Shown: positions 40,939 through 55,200, counted from the stretch's first letter. The stretch is 64,000 nucleotides of DNA from Onchocerca volvulus (GCA_000499405.2 HG738137.1:4092001-4156000); one strand, 5' to 3'. Numbers and translations are program-made. The notes: generated from the letters alone by a model not told the origin.

Positions 40939-42020
40939 ATGCGACCACTATCGGATGAAGAAACAGAAATCGTTTTTAAAAAGTTAGCGCATTATATTGG
41001 CAACCATGTGAGGTCATTGATTGAACGAGAAGACGCTGCCTATTGTTTCAGGTTACACAAGGTGGTGTCTTAAATTACTGAAATGGAATTCCCGATTATG
41101 AAATAACATTTACATAATTTTGAAGGATCGAGTATATTATTGCACCGAGACACTGATGCGGAAAGCAGCTTGTATATCGCGTGAGCCGTTACTCAGTTTT
41201 GGTACATGTCTTGGCAAGTTCACGAAGACAAAGAAGTTTCGGATGCATATCACTGCGCTTGATTACATAGCACCTTATGCCAAAGTATATTTTTGAAAAA
41301 AAAGTTGAAGACCAATAAATCATAAAAACAAATATTAGAACTGGCATATGTAGAATAGTAATCTGATTATTTTCCAAAACTGATTAAGTCTCAGTGTGTG
41401 AGGGAGATTTTTTTTTCCTTTAGTTATTGGAATAAAGTAAGAGGATCTTCTGGATTTCGTCCAAATGAGCATTTCCAAGAAACTTGTAATACTTTATTTA
41501 AGTTTCAGTGTAAAATCTGGGTAAAACCGAGTGCGGAGCAACAATTTTTATACGGTAATAATATACTGAAATCGGGAATGAATCGAATGACGGAAGGCGT
41601 CGGATCACATCAAGGAGTTGTTGTATACAATATGAATGATTTACCACTCGGATTTGGAGTAACAGCTAAGGTATAATGAATTTTTTTCAAATTTCTAACT
41701 TTTTTTTTTTTTGAAAATCAAAACTTTAACTATGTGATTGATTTGCTGAATTTATTAATGTGGTAGTTTGCAATAAGCAACTTTAAGTGGCACAGTTAGC
41801 GTTCACGAGGTCTAAGCTTTGATTTCATTTTGTCTGTCGAACTTAGAAAGAAAGTCAAAATTAATTAGGTCGTGAGATAATTCCATTATTAATAATTCTA
41901 TTTGAAAGAATGTTCATTTAGAGTACTACAGAATGTAGGCGCGCTGATCTAACATCTATTGTTGTATTACATCAGGCCGATCTTGGAGAATATATTCGTA
42001 ATGAAGCTATGTTGATTTAA
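40939..42020 (+). CDS. nip7: NIP7, 60S ribosome biogenesis factor
   Basis: NIP7 is a conserved PUA-domain protein of pre-60S particles needed for 27S/pre-rRNA processing. Four exons (40939-41061, 41126-41284, 41509-41670, 41922-42020) sum to 543 bases, 180 residues, the usual length of the family. It begins [20 protein letters not shown], then [37 protein letters not shown] with LDYIAPYAK, the PUA part [16 protein letters not shown] with [21 protein letters not shown], and the end [20 protein letters not shown]. The second intron acceptor (TTTGAAG at 41125) is weaker than usual. The gene ends 187 bases from the stop of minus-strand MUS81. Confidence 0.95.
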
Positions 42021-42034
42021 TATATTTCCATTAT

Positions 42035-42065
42035 AATAAAGTCTCTCTTGTGTTCATCTTTTATT
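42035..42065. terminator. Facing polyadenylation signals of NIP7 and MUS81
   Basis: AATAAA at 42035-42040 (plus) lies 15 bases after the NIP7 stop. TTTATT at 42060-42065 is AATAAA on the minus strand, about 143 bases after the MUS81 stop. The two 3' UTRs would meet or overlap here. Confidence 0.55.
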
Positions 42066-42207
42066 CTGAAATTCATAAATTCAGAAGAATAAAACTTATA
42101 GCGCTGAAAAAGATTTTTACTATAAAACTGTGGAATACACGAAATCTAAGAAAATAAAAGAAAGTAAATCTGGCAAAAACATTTTGAAAATTTGATTCCT
42201 TAAAAAA

Positions 42208-44804
42208 TTAAATCTCAAAATAGAATCTCGCCATATTTGCGCTGGCAGTTTTAGTTATGCCCAAAAAATTTTCGGACAGAGCTTCTGCTCGTTGTTCCTT
42301 AGGAAGTGAAGCGTAAAATACTGTGAGTGCTGTAAAGGATGGAAATCGATCAACAATAAGTGATGCTTTCTGGACGCTGATCTGCGGGCATACTACGAGC
42401 TGCCGCAAGAAGACATCTTTGACGCTACGGTATTGGGTTTTCTTTGACATTTTTTGAAATTTCTCAAAACTCATTCCAGTGAGCTGAAAACAGAAAAAGT
42501 GGAAGAAATTAACTTTCCCAAGAATAACACTAAAAAGAAAATTTTGCCGGTATCTACTTTCTTGCGTTTTTGCTATGTAAACATGACGTTATTTTGATTT
42601 GTAAAGACCAGGCTAACAATGTTCGATAAGTAAAGCTAACCTCTTGAGTAACTGCTCTCCTTATTAATCGCTCCGTAATTTTAGATAAGACAAGTGATGT
42701 ATGCTCCACGTTGCTGGTACGATACACCAGAAATCTACAAATAACCCCAAATGATATACATGAGAGTGTAGAAATTAAGTCATTTAAAATAATAGGAAAG
42801 TACCGATTTTCTACATAAGTAGTAACAAGCGCTTGTTCAAGAGCAAGCTCGGAAATCATAAATCCTTCCAAAATGTAAATTATGTTCGGAATACCAATTG
42901 ATATCAAGCGTTGTTTCTGCTCTTCATATCTGGAACCATAAAAATTTAATGGTAATTCGAAGGATGTGACTTTTCTTTTAAAACATCCTCATTTTCAGGA
43001 AACGAAAGACTCATAACCTTCTTTGCACTATACTAGACCACAGATCTTCAAGTGTCTTACGTTCAACAATGCTATCAAGCACTATCTCTGTACCATCACA
43101 CATACGCATTATCCACAAATAATCGCCAACAGATAACGAACGCATTTCGTAAAAAATCCCCTACAAATGAATTTAACCAATGCTTCAATTTCATACCAAT
43201 AATTAATAATTATTTTTATCACGAAATATTCAGCAAAATAAATTTTCTGAAAATTTTAAGTTGAAATTTATTTATTGAGTACTTGGCGATAAATGCAAAA
43301 TTACATATTTTGAGTGAAAAATTTAGAGCTAAAAAAAAGAGATGATGATATATCTAGAGCTGATAATTCCAATAAGGATTAAAAATCCAATTTCCAAGAC
43401 TGCCGGAAATTCATTCAGTTACTTAATAACAAGTTTTAAAACGAACGATCAGTTCTTAACGCAGCTTACCACTGACCTTTTTCTGGAACATGCTGCACAT
43501 TTGCTGGAATTTTCTCGTATTGGCGTTTTCTCGATTGTCAATAATCAATATTACCTAGAAAAAAAGTCAAACTGTAGCCAATGTATTACGTTATACCTAG
43601 TTAATTTTAGTATTACGTGATACCTAGTTAATTTTAAAATAGTGTATAGATATTATTCCGACATTACTAGAATCAGAAAAGATCATACTTGAGAAGTATT
43701 AAATGCAGAAGGATGGTAGATAATATTAACATCACATTTCTGTGATAAAGCGCAAATTTGTTCCATTTCATCATCATTGGCAACAGGACTGATCAGTCCA
43801 ATGTCGTTAGATACACAGTCTACCATCGCCTTAACATTCAGCACATCGGGCTTTTGAATGACTTGTACTTCTCCACAATATGGTTCATTTACAGCCATTG
43901 ATGAACTGATAGTACTTTCGTTTTCTTGCGCTAATTTTTCCGACAGTTGTAACGGTTGAACTGTTCTCATGCGACGTTTACGTATCGAGTTACAAGGTTT
44001 CATATTCTCAGCATCTGCACGCTGAGCCAAATATTTTACACTTCTTGATTTGGCGAAATCAATCCCATCTGCAGACAATGTTTTCATAGTTCGAGACAAT
44101 CCAGATTTCTGTTGAAAAGAATTTGAAAGGTTCAGGAATTGTAAGAATTCTCCCTTTTTCATCTGATTGATCTCTCTCAAACTTGGTACAATCAAATTTC
44201 GTGAGCAAAATACATTCCACGCTTCTTCAAGCCTTCGAGCTATTTGATCACCAACACCTGGAAGTTGAACATTAAAATAATTATCAATAAATCCAATTTC
44301 ATGAGTGAAGGTTTTGTGACAATAACTGGAAAACAGGATACGAGAGACAGGATACGAGAGAAACGCCTACTTTATGTGTCATCACGTTAATAAATATTAA
44401 AGGACTGGCCAATTTTTACTATAATTTTATCTTTTCTATTTTCCAAACAACCTTAATTTCTATTAATTAATTTTTAATAAGGCTATGACTGCATTGTCAA
44501 TCAATGCTATACCTATAACTTGCTACTTTGGCAACTGCGTGTTTACTGCTACTTTTTCGAATAAATATTGCAAGTAAAAAAGATATGGTATTCGCAGAGA
44601 ATAATGAGGAAAAAGTAGACAACCTCGGATATTTTTAAGATCTGTGAATGTAGCAATATCCAAAGGATATGCTCTCAAATTGATTAGTGCTCGACATAAA
44701 ACGGAACGAAAATTCCGGTCCTCAACACTCTCTTTCCAATCCAATAATACTTTTATATAAAATCTGTTTCGTGGGAAAATACGACGTATTTTCACCCGAT
44801 TCAT
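42208..44804 (-). CDS. mus-81: MUS81, structure-specific endonuclease (XPF/ERCC4 family)
   Basis: MUS81 with EME1 cuts recombination intermediates and stalled forks. Exons: 44804-44624, 44257-43689, 43554-43477, 43160-43018, 42929-42804, then the exon starting ATTTCTGG (about 42735-42645) and the last from about 42485 to TAA at 42208; checked phases fit. The N-terminus NRFYIKVLLDWKESVEDR with LRAYPLDI matches MUS81, followed by a helix-hairpin-helix (RGVGDQIARRLEEAW), a linker, and the ERCC4 nuclease core: LIIDNREN, GDYLWIMR and LDSIVERKTLEDLW containing the catalytic ERK. Then YEEQKQRLISIGI, IIYILEG, FLVYRTSNVEHTSLVLSKI and the C-terminal tandem HhH (FLRQLVVCPQISVQKASLIV). The canonical acidic residue of the GDxxW box is present. 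Start is the first ATG of the open first exon. Confidence 0.92.
43583..43636. repeat. 27-bp tandem duplication in MUS81 intron
   Basis: Two adjacent copies of GTATTACGTTATACCTAGTT plus AATTTTA, differing at one base, between the exons ending at 43689 and starting at 43554. The near identity suggests a recent event. Confidence 0.9.
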
Positions 44805-46235
44805 TAACTGTTCCGTTATTATGGATGAAATCTGAAATCCTTGAGAATCTATATGAATATAACACCGAATTAATGATATGCAAAAACCCTACTAATATCA
44901 GAATCCTTCAATACGATTCAACATATGCTATTTCCCTCCCTCAACAAAAGTCAGCATGTGGAGCGGCTGCAAACAAAAGAGATCGCAATTTTAGATTGGT
45001 AGAATGATCATTTCAAAAAAGCACATACCTAAAGAAACCCATTTTTCATAGTGCCTATCACGAGCTTTTTTTTTTTTCGAGCAAGAAGTCATGTAACACC
45101 GATGCCTCTATTGATGTCCCCAAAAGAGATTGAAGAAAGAATTAAAGAAAGGTAAAAACCTGATAAAAACTTGCTTTTCTTAACAGATAAATCAAAAAAT
45201 CAACATTTATTTAATAAAATGAACCAACAATAAAGAAAAATGCAAGATCACTGTATTACCTCGTCATTGTACAGGACACAAAAAACAAAAGACAATGAAC
45301 GAATGAAACAATGACAAGTAGCACTGAAAATCCTAATATTTCACCTAATGTTGCATTTATTACTGCGCATATATGGAAAATTAACTTGAATAAAGTGAGA
45401 AAATACTTGGAATTTTCTGAATGGAATACAAATGATTCAAACTAAAATTCATTCCTGTACATTCATTTTTTTTAATCCAGTTCTCCATCACTTTTTTGCT
45501 GTCATATCCTTCCCAACATTACATTATTTTAAAGAAATATTATGCGCTGTATCGACTTGATTTGAATAGAATAGAGGTAAGAAAGACCTAAAACAACTTA
45601 TCCAATGTGCAACTATATTCTTATAGCGATAAGTACTGTTGAAAAATTCAAGTAATCATGATAATGACAAGCTGAAGCAGTTCTTAGAAAATTGCAAAAG
45701 TATACTACCGGTTTTTGCAAACAAGATGAATGTTAATTCTGAAAGAAAAAAATGATTTGCAACTGTTAGGCAGTTCGAATGAAAAAGTGCCATAAAATAA
45801 TTACAGGAAAATGTAAATAAAAATACATGAAAAATGAAAAGAGTCATTCAAAAATAAAACGACAATGTGAACCGAATGTGGAGGTATGTTTGATTACCAT
45901 ACCGGGTTTTACAGTTCTAACATACACAGATACAAAACGCACCCATAGAGACAAAATGTTTTGTACGCAAATAGCAATGTTATAAGCAGATCTGACAGCT
46001 AATAAACAAGAATTGAACTACAACTAAATCTGATACTTCAGTTATTTAGAAGATAAATGCAGATATCACTGAAGATAAGTGAATTCCAAGAAGCATGTGT
46101 CCTTTTTTTAGGAAGTCATGAAACTATTTTTTGACATAAAAGATAGCATAGTAACTTTTATCTAAACAAATTCAAACTCATCCTTAATAGAATCTAATGA
46201 TGTATTATACATAAATGACAAATATCTTAAATATA
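44805..46235. other. Intergenic between MUS81 and MET-1
   Basis: About 1.4 kb between the MUS81 start and the proposed MET-1 stop, both minus strand. AT-rich, with no recognised exon. If the MET-1 SRI exon is spliced at GTCAGT instead of being read through, the true MET-1 terminal exon could lie here. Confidence 0.45.
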
Positions 46236-49200
46236 TCAGTAGGAGTTGTGAACTTTATTTTTTCGTGAATACTGACCATCACCAAGTCGTGCCAAATATT
46301 CCGCCACGAACTTTCGTGCTTTATCTCGTACTGATTCTGTCACTTTAAGCTCCGTTTCACCAACTCGTTTCAATTCTTTCTCTAATATCGTATGTGTCAG
46401 CTGCAAAATCATAACCTAATCTAAAAGCATTTGTCTCATCATTTCTGAACATGTGAATATAAATAAAAAACTATTGAGTACATCATACATAGATTTCTAT
46501 TAGGCAATTCATGAATTTCACGCTTCTAGAAATTAACAAGATATTGCTGAAAAATATACAGAGTCAACTGCAATGCGTTACTCAACAAATAAAAGACATC
46601 GCTATGCCAGGATGCCCTGCAATAACCGGACAACAAAAGAACAAATACGGATTTTGAATACGGTTAAATACGGTGTGAACTATCGGTGCTGCATTCTCGT
46701 TGCGATCATTTCTCTATTGCACTTCTTCACAGCGTATATTAGTTTAACACTTCATTCAAATTATTCAATACTATATGGCAAAACAATGGAGACCACAATT
46801 TAAGATAAGTTTGTCGATAGAAGATTTATTTTAAAAGTAGATAATTCTGCCCAACAGCCCCAAGATGTTAATATGCCTATCAAACAAAATGATTGCAAAA
46901 ATACTTACATCTTTGTATTTGACATGTACTGAGAAATGTGAGAAATATCAAGCTCAAGACTCGGACGCTTCTAATAATCTATGTAATCAGATACTTCGGT
47001 TTTTATCAAGTATCTTTTTCGCAGTCCTAAGTCATTAGACTCTATATCACACATGCATTTACGCATATATATATATATATATATATACAATATATTACAC
47101 TATGAATATTTATGATCAATCGTTTTAAAGCAGCTTAAACTAATTCATAAATAAAAGTACACCCACAGACCACAGTTTCTCTGATTATGAAGAACTGTAA
47201 TCCCAGACCAACAGCTAATAAGCCTTACTTTTCGCAAAACATATTTATAATCATCAGCAGACGCAAACTTCAGCTTTCGAATTGGCTCCAACATGCCACC
47301 AACATATTTTACTATCTCTATTTTGAATGTTGCACGCGTATCAATACGATCTGTTGTAGTGTCAGCTGAAGCATTTCCACCTTCCGATTCATCGGGCAAG
47401 GTCCAAACAGATTCTCTAAAAAAAGTACACATATGCAAAATGCACAGTTTTAAGAAAAAAAAAAAACTTGTAACATCTTATTTTTTAACGCTACCAATAA
47501 GCATAATAACTTATAGTGCACATTGGCAAGGATAAGAGACATTCTGGATTTGGTAACAAATAGAAATGCGAATGTCAGCATAACATTTTAGAAATGAAAC
47601 AAACCAATTATACTGAAATGAAGAAATGATCATAAAACAATTGATTTTTTTTCAACAAAAGTTTTCGAAAAGAGTAAAATCAATAATAATATCCATTATA
47701 CCTAGTTTCTTTATTGTAATAATAAACAGCTCCCTCCTCCGTCGTAGCTTGTACCCACAAGGACTGTTTAGTTTGCGAAGGTGGAGGAGGTGGAGGCACA
47801 TTACTCATGTCATTTAATTCTTGCGCAGCCCTCTTTTGTGCCTCCTGCAAACGTTTCCTGATTTCTGCTCGTTTTGCCTTCAGTTCTACCAAATGCTGAA
47901 ATATTTCTATTAATTGACAACCCGAATCCGCATATGTTGAAAGTTTGCCTTAATTCTAGAAAAACTGGACATTTCATAATTCATCTATTGTAAGCACTAG
48001 TAATACAACTTGAAAAAGAACTAACTTTTTCGAGCATTTCTATATCTTCATCTGTCGGGTTTTCCACATCGATCGGACCAATTACAAGCATATTCGGATT
48101 TTCCTCTGGTGTTTTGGGTCGTTTTGGTGGTGGTGGAGCGGGCGCTTCTAAGATATTTGGCATTTCTGTCGTATTCTGTAAGGAATGAATTGATTAGACA
48201 AAATTAAAAAAGCATACAAAAACAAATTACTCAAGTGAATTCGAAAAAATTTTCTTGATCATTAATAATAGCCAAAACAGATTAGAATAAGTCTTATCAC
48301 GGTTAATAAATCAATACAGATTACCTGTGGAGTTAGTGAACACGGTAGCATTCCCATCATCGGATACTGCTGCTGTTGGTAATAGTCAATAAACTGCTGG
48401 TAAGCAGCAGAGGATGGATCATATTTTGCATACACGGTGTTCCAATCAAAAAATTCCGGGAATGAATGTTCACTGTACGGAAAATTTATTGAATCTGGTA
48501 AACCAGTAGCAAATAATGCTTCCGGAAGAAGCTTTGGCGGTGGGGGAGCATAAAAATCACAATCTGCAGCATATAATTCATACATTGAACTTGGATTTCT
48601 TTCACCAACAATATCAAATCGTGAACGACGTTTTTTTGGTTTGTTTTCTCCTTCGTCGTCTTCATTAATGCGAGATGAGTCAGTTGCAATTATTGGTGAC
48701 TGCTTGAAATCTTCGTTCTCGAGATGCGTCAAATCTTTGACGAAAATTGGTAAATCAACTAAAATATATCAAATTTCACTACGCCAAAAAAAAGAAAACT
48801 CTGTCCATAGAACCAACCTGGATTTTACAAGCAAGAGCACGAGCATTTTTCAGTCATATATGCAAGAGACTTTTAAGTTATATATGTATCACTTCATGAT
48901 CCATACTTTGAAATACAGCAATACTACTTAGGTATGAAGATTTTCTGGTGACTAATAATAGATCTATAATAGTATAAAATATAAGTATATGAATATGTTC
49001 CACCTTTCTATGATTCGAAAAAAAGAAAAAAAAATCACCTTTGGAGAAACGACGCCGGTCAAAGCATCGTTTTTTGGGCGGTGGTCCAAATCCACTTAAT
49101 CTCCATAAAGTACTGCCATCATCCTTTTTATCCACTATAACTCGTTTGCTTTTTTCATCTTCATCAGTCTTCTAAATTAGAAGCAAAATATATGCAATCA

Positions 49201-52200
49201 CGTAGTAAGCACAAGGATATAAAAATATGCATTTATAAACTTATCAAAGAGATAAAACAATAAAAATTTGGAAAAAGTGGAAAAAACAGAAACTTACTCG
49301 CACATAACGACTGATATCATGTTGAACTGGAACAGGATTTGTGCGTTCCCGACGTGGAATTCGATATTCTTCACGCAAATTATTCCACTTAAACTCGTAA
49401 GTTACAAAAATACACGCTTGGAAATAAATGCAAAAAAAGATACATACATAATACACCGAAATATTTGATATGATCAACCTTTCTAATCAATTTCGCCGCT
49501 TTTGTAATCATTTCGTAGTGCAAACGTTCTACTACAAAATCTGGATCTTCTGATAATGTTGAAGCTGAATACTTGGAAGTAGAAGGCATATCACAACACA
49601 CTGCATTCATTAATCTCTTTACGACATCTTCCACAGCTTCATCTACCGGACCTTTCTATAAAGTGAATAATTTATAAGTGAAAACTGAGAACGAAAATGC
49701 ATAGGATATATATGTAAAAAAGAAATAACTTGAAAGAAAAAAATAGGAAAAACAGACGCACTTTGCTAGCAATTTTTTCCACAGTTGAAGCTAAATGACT
49801 ATCGATTACTTGATTCTTATTCACAATAGGCATAACGTCCAGCAAATCAAGGGATTTGATTTGTAACAGTAGAACAGACTGCTCATCATCAATTGGATAA
49901 TCGGTAGCTAAGAAAACATACAAAAGCCTCAGACCTGCAAACAACAAGCTTTAGTTATGTTTCATTAGACAGCGTGCTTCGAATTTTGGATCAAAACATG
50001 AAATAACAAAATTTATGAGTAAAACAGAGTTCAATCCAAAGTATGATTAACAAAACGAACCACTTTCTTGGATAAAAAGTCGTAATACATCAGGATGTGC
50101 AAACCGGATACACTGTATTAAGGACGAACGTTGTGGTGCTTGTTCTACTTGTACCATTAATCTGACGAGATCACGAATTTGAGTACGGTTTCGAGGAGGT
50201 CCTCGCGATAGAGCATTCACTATTGCCTAAAAAATGCTATTATAATATTTAAACTACAGAAAAAATAAATTTATTGGAAATCAGATATACGATGTAATAA
50301 AAAGTGTACTACAAAAATACCTTATTGCAGCGCCGAGCTGATGGCTGTCTTTTCCTCTTTTTTGTAATACGTAAATCTCTTTCTTTTTTTTCTGATTTCA
50401 ATTTACGTTTGGTTAAGGGAACTTCATCATCCGTTTCACTTTCTTCGACTTCGGCTTCATCACTAACTTTATCCTCTTCTCCCTCTTCGCTTTCACTTTC
50501 ATCACCTATTCGACCTCGACAATTTGCAGCACCACAGAAGCATCGTTGCGCTTTTCGCCTAAATTTAGTCAATTTTTAAATATCATAACTCATATTTTAA
50601 TTCCTTGCAAATCAAAAAATATCCTGATTTCCAACACTCCTCACTCATTCATAATAACTGTTTCCTAACAGGACACCATACTACTGCTGTATAGCCAAAA
50701 TAATTAATAAGCAAAGACATGAAATCTCATTCACATCTGTATTGCTTATAGGATTTAATAATAAAGATATGAAATTTAAAATAACAAATTACCCATAACG
50801 TTCAAGCTGATAATCGAAAACGATTTCTTCTCCCAAGGCAATTGGTTTAATCACGAAGAAACCCACTCGTAACTGGCGGTCAACTGTCCACTACAATCAT
50901 TTTTTTGTAAATAACAATAAACTTCCATAAAATACTCCATCAAAGTCCGAATATAAAACACTCATCAAAATCCTATTATTTGCTTAATATATTTTCTACA
51001 TATTTGCCTAAAAATTATAATCTATATGTAAAAATGAATTAACGGGAAATTGCAGCATACTTATCAGAGACAAAACAGCCCAAATTTTGGTCCAAATTTC
51101 CACTATTGTAATAATCAAACGGTTCTTCTCTTTTACATTTACTACAAAAGCGTCTTCTTTATGAACTTAATAAGCAGAAAATAAAAAGAAAAGTTTTAGT
51201 AGAAATCGAACTAGTAATAAATAATTTTTCTCAAGTCAAATCGATGAAGCTATAATATGGTGTAAACTGAAGAAAAAAATTATGTTGAAGGATGAAATGG
51301 ATTTTTTGGGATAAGAAAAGTGATCTTACAAAAAACATTTAATAATCAAAGTACCTCAACACTTATTAACTTATGACTAATCTACAGCTATTCATTTTAA
51401 AATTCATCTTGATAAATTACAGTTGTCTCGATACACTTGTGCATTTCAGCATATTATTTCGATCGTCTTTTCGCAGAATCCATAGCAAGCGCATTTCAGG
51501 AAAACTCACCAATTTTGGCATTGCATTGCACTGCGGTACTCGACAACTGTAATTTAAAAAGACAATTCACAACTTTCTTACACTACTAGAATTTGTCTAA
51601 TAAATGCTTCAGAGTATTAAAAAAAAAAAAAAAAGGAAAAAAAAAAGGAAAAAAAAAAGAAAAAAAATTAAAAAAGAAAATTCAAATTGAAATTGTATGA
51701 CTACTTGGAAAACAAATTTTATAATCTCTTTAAGTCAACACAATTGTAAAGACAAATGAAATAGAAATGAAAAACAAAAAAAAAAAATTAAACTGAATAG
51801 ATCGCAATACAAAGCAAAGGAAAAATAACGCATACCTTTTGACTTTCGCAATTTGGATCACAAGAATGATTTATGAATCGTGAAACATTCCCTTTCGCAG
51901 TTGCATCTATTACAGCACCATTCTTTAGTGCCATAAGATAATGATGCACGTGTTTCGGATCTTTACCATATCTGGAAACCCAGGAAATTTTTCTTTGGAC
52001 TTCGAAAATAGCTATATATCGTCTTTTTTTTTCTTAACATATTTCGAAAACAAATAACCTTCTTCCACGATGTATCATTTCCTCAGCATCAATAACTTCA
52101 CCAACATATTCAATAATGAAACGGCCGCTGAAAATTTCAGAAAGTAAAACATCGTTCTATCTGGAACACTTTTAAAATAAGGAAAAGTTTATATTTTGCG

Positions 52201-55200
52201 GAATGTGAAACAAAAATCCTAATATGTTTTCCAACCTCGGAAAGAATAAATCTTCAGCATTGCTGATATAATAAAAATAATGCTTACTACAAAAAGTCTG
52301 GTAAAACATACGGTTCAAGTGGTTCCGCAGCTCTCAATCCCCAACCTTTTACACCTGCATTGAATACTTCTACTTTCGCATATTGTTTCTGAAAATATCA
52401 AACATGGAAGACTTCATTCCATTTCAAATTTCAATCCGGGATTAAACTCAACCAACGAAGAATTTGGCATGCCTGCAAAACTAACATTATGAAAACGCCT
52501 ATTGGCGCATCCTATTCCACTTGGACACCGTGATCCACATTCCGTATAGAGTTCTCGATTAATGCAACCGGAACTGCAACCACGACCTTCCGCTATTTCC
52601 TCCGATGTCGGTTCACAAAAACAACGTACAACCTATAGTAAATGAACTTCTCGCAATTTTATTCCTTAAAAATAGAAAAGTAGGACTGAATTTAACTTTA
52701 AAATATATGAACTGGTTTATGAAGAGAAATTGGAAATCATTGTCTAAGCAAATTTCAAAGAAGCTTTAGTTAAAGTTGAGAAAATCCCTATCTACCTTAG
52801 CCTCTTTGATTAAGTTTTCATCGCAAAGTATAATATTTTCATCCAAATGTTCATATTGCGCAGGTTGAATGGCTAGCTTTTGCAGTGAAACTTCAGGTTC
52901 CCCTTCATTTTCATTTTCATTTAGAGCCAATCCAGCTTTTACTAACAGCGTCTCGTCGTTTGCTGAATCAATTGAATCAGGATTTATAATATCAGTGCTT
53001 TCTGGAATCTGTTGCTCTTCTTTAGCAGTTTGTAAAATGCCAAGTTCTGATGAAGGAAGTGTTTTGGGAGTAGAATTGAAAGAATATATGGAAACCGATG
53101 TTGCTGATGAAGCAGAGGATAGTGGAAATTCTTGCTCACCTTCCCCATTTGCTTCAGTTTTGGAATCATCCACGCTCCACTGTTGTTGAGAAGAAGATAC
53201 TAATTCCGGAGATAATTTTACTTTCTTTAAGTGAAGCTCCTGCGAAAAATGCATTGCAAACCACGATGCAACTGTTTCAGCTTCTGTAGTTGTCTCAGCT
53301 TCATCATCCATAATAATTTCCTTTTCCAAATCGTGATTGTACTGAAGCTTTGAACAGGACAGTGTGGTTTCTGAAACATCACTGCAGTTCGATTTCAGAC
53401 CTTTGTTTGATATTGATTGTTTTTCACTGGCCTCCTGAGGCGCTATCTTTTCCTTCATATATTCATTTTCTAAAAACTTCATTTCATGCATTGTATAATC
53501 TAACTGCTCCTGTGTGGATGACAGAACAGTACTACTTTGTGATTGAAAATTCGATTTCAACTTTGGAGAGCAAGGTGGAACGACTATTTTTTCAAAAGCC
53601 TGGCATTGTTGAAATGAAGATTTGGTATGAGATGAACTTTTACCTGCATCAGAATCTAAACTTTCAGCAGTAATTTTTGTATCCAGTGAAGTTTCCGCAA
53701 ATAGTATTGACTTTGCCTGTTCTCCGGGATCTAATTTTGGTAATTCACGTGTGTCAATCTCTGGTTCCCAAATTTTCATATCTCCCATAGAAAGTTCTTT
53801 TGGTGTTTTAGTGAATTTCCATTTAATTATCACTCTTCCCTTGTCTGTAGCTTCAGAAGCATGCTCTTCTGCAAGTGCACGGCCAGTATTACCATTCAGT
53901 TCAGATGGTTCGAGCGGCAAAGCTATGTCATATGGATCACATGGAAGTGCTATTTTATCAAGCGATGGATCAACAAAATTGCTAGTTTGGTTACTTTCAT
54001 GCTCCGCTGCAACGGATGTCTCAGCTTTCTTAGCATTTCCTCCTATTTTTATACCGGTAATTTTCAACACAGATGCCTCATTTGTAAAAATCTCTTCCCT
54101 TTCATGTTCACTGGTCGTTTTGTTACAAGTTCTATTGTGCGCTTCATCCAATTCAGTAGAACATTTTTTCACAACTGTTTCATTTGTATTCGACGTCAAA
54201 GCATCATTTAATTGTATGCAAAATGGCGTTCCGACATCCCATCTTGAGGGCCTCTTCACTTCTAAACTCGAAACATTTTCCTGCGCACGCATATCGATTC
54301 CGATCGTCTCCGGCTCTTCATTTTCCACATCTTGTTCAACAAAATTTGTGGGTTTTTTCATCTCCGAAACAATTTCATATTCGTCTTTCTCATCGACATC
54401 CATATCGACCTAGAAAAAATTTTGATTCGAAAAATTTCGGGAAATGAAAACTTTCAAAGATCTGGGAAAATAATTCCAAGACAGTCAAAGTTTTGGGAAA
54501 ACAATTCCAAGATAGAATGTCAATAATTATTTAAACATTTTTAACTGTGTATACAAGCATACGAGTTATTACGAAAACATTTCTGCTATTTTATCCTTAT
54601 AAAAAATTTTCATACTAAAATCGACAAGATATTTTCACTATTTTCTTCATCTTAACTATTGGCTAATGATAAGGAATCATGGACCAATTATTTCCAATGA
54701 TTTAATATTAACTTATGCACAACACAGGAATAAGATTTGAAAGGAATGTTCTCTAGCAAGTTATTTTCTAGTTGCTAATAACAAAGAAATATTTTGATAA
54801 GAAAACAAACTAGTTACTTTTGTCTTAACACAAATGCCGAAATCACAAAAATCATTATCGAACTAACACTTGATAAAGATAAATTTCTACTACAATAATG
54901 TTCAAACTATAACCTATTCTAATCATCTATTTATTTGTTATTCTCTAATCAGTAATAGCAAAAAATCTTTAAAAGTGCTCCCACAAAAGAATATAAGTAA
55001 TTTAACACACAAGAGACTTGTCCTTAAAACTTATAATAAAACCTAAAACTTCAGCCTAATCTTGACCGACCTGATTTTTTGTAAAAATTTATCTCGGACT
55101 TCACGTTTAAACTGCATCAGATTCTTAAAATGATCATATCATACAAATAGGCATGAAAAAAAATTCCTCCCACAAAAAACTGCCGAAACACAACGTAATT

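Noticed and set aside
41398..41508. Open sequence upstream of [10 protein letters not shown] in NIP7
   Set aside because: It is in frame but the NIP7 family has no insertion here; the TTTCAG at 41508 gives the normal join and total length of 180 residues.
44978..45064. Minus-strand piece ARDRHYEKWVSL as a possible last exon of MET-1
   Set aside because: It is in phase with the GTCAGT donor at 46275, but the acceptor is preceded by an A-run rather than the pyrimidine-rich consensus, and the peptide does not match an SRI tail.
46885..46960. Minus-strand piece [17 protein letters not shown] as an extra MET-1 exon
   Set aside because: The two SRI exons on either side join in phase 0 and align directly with SETD2; inserting this piece creates a stop.
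52869..54413. Long plus-strand open frames of 106-220 codons opposite the MET-1 N-terminus
   Set aside because: They mirror the low-complexity E/S-rich coding exon on the minus strand and have no exon signals or known family.
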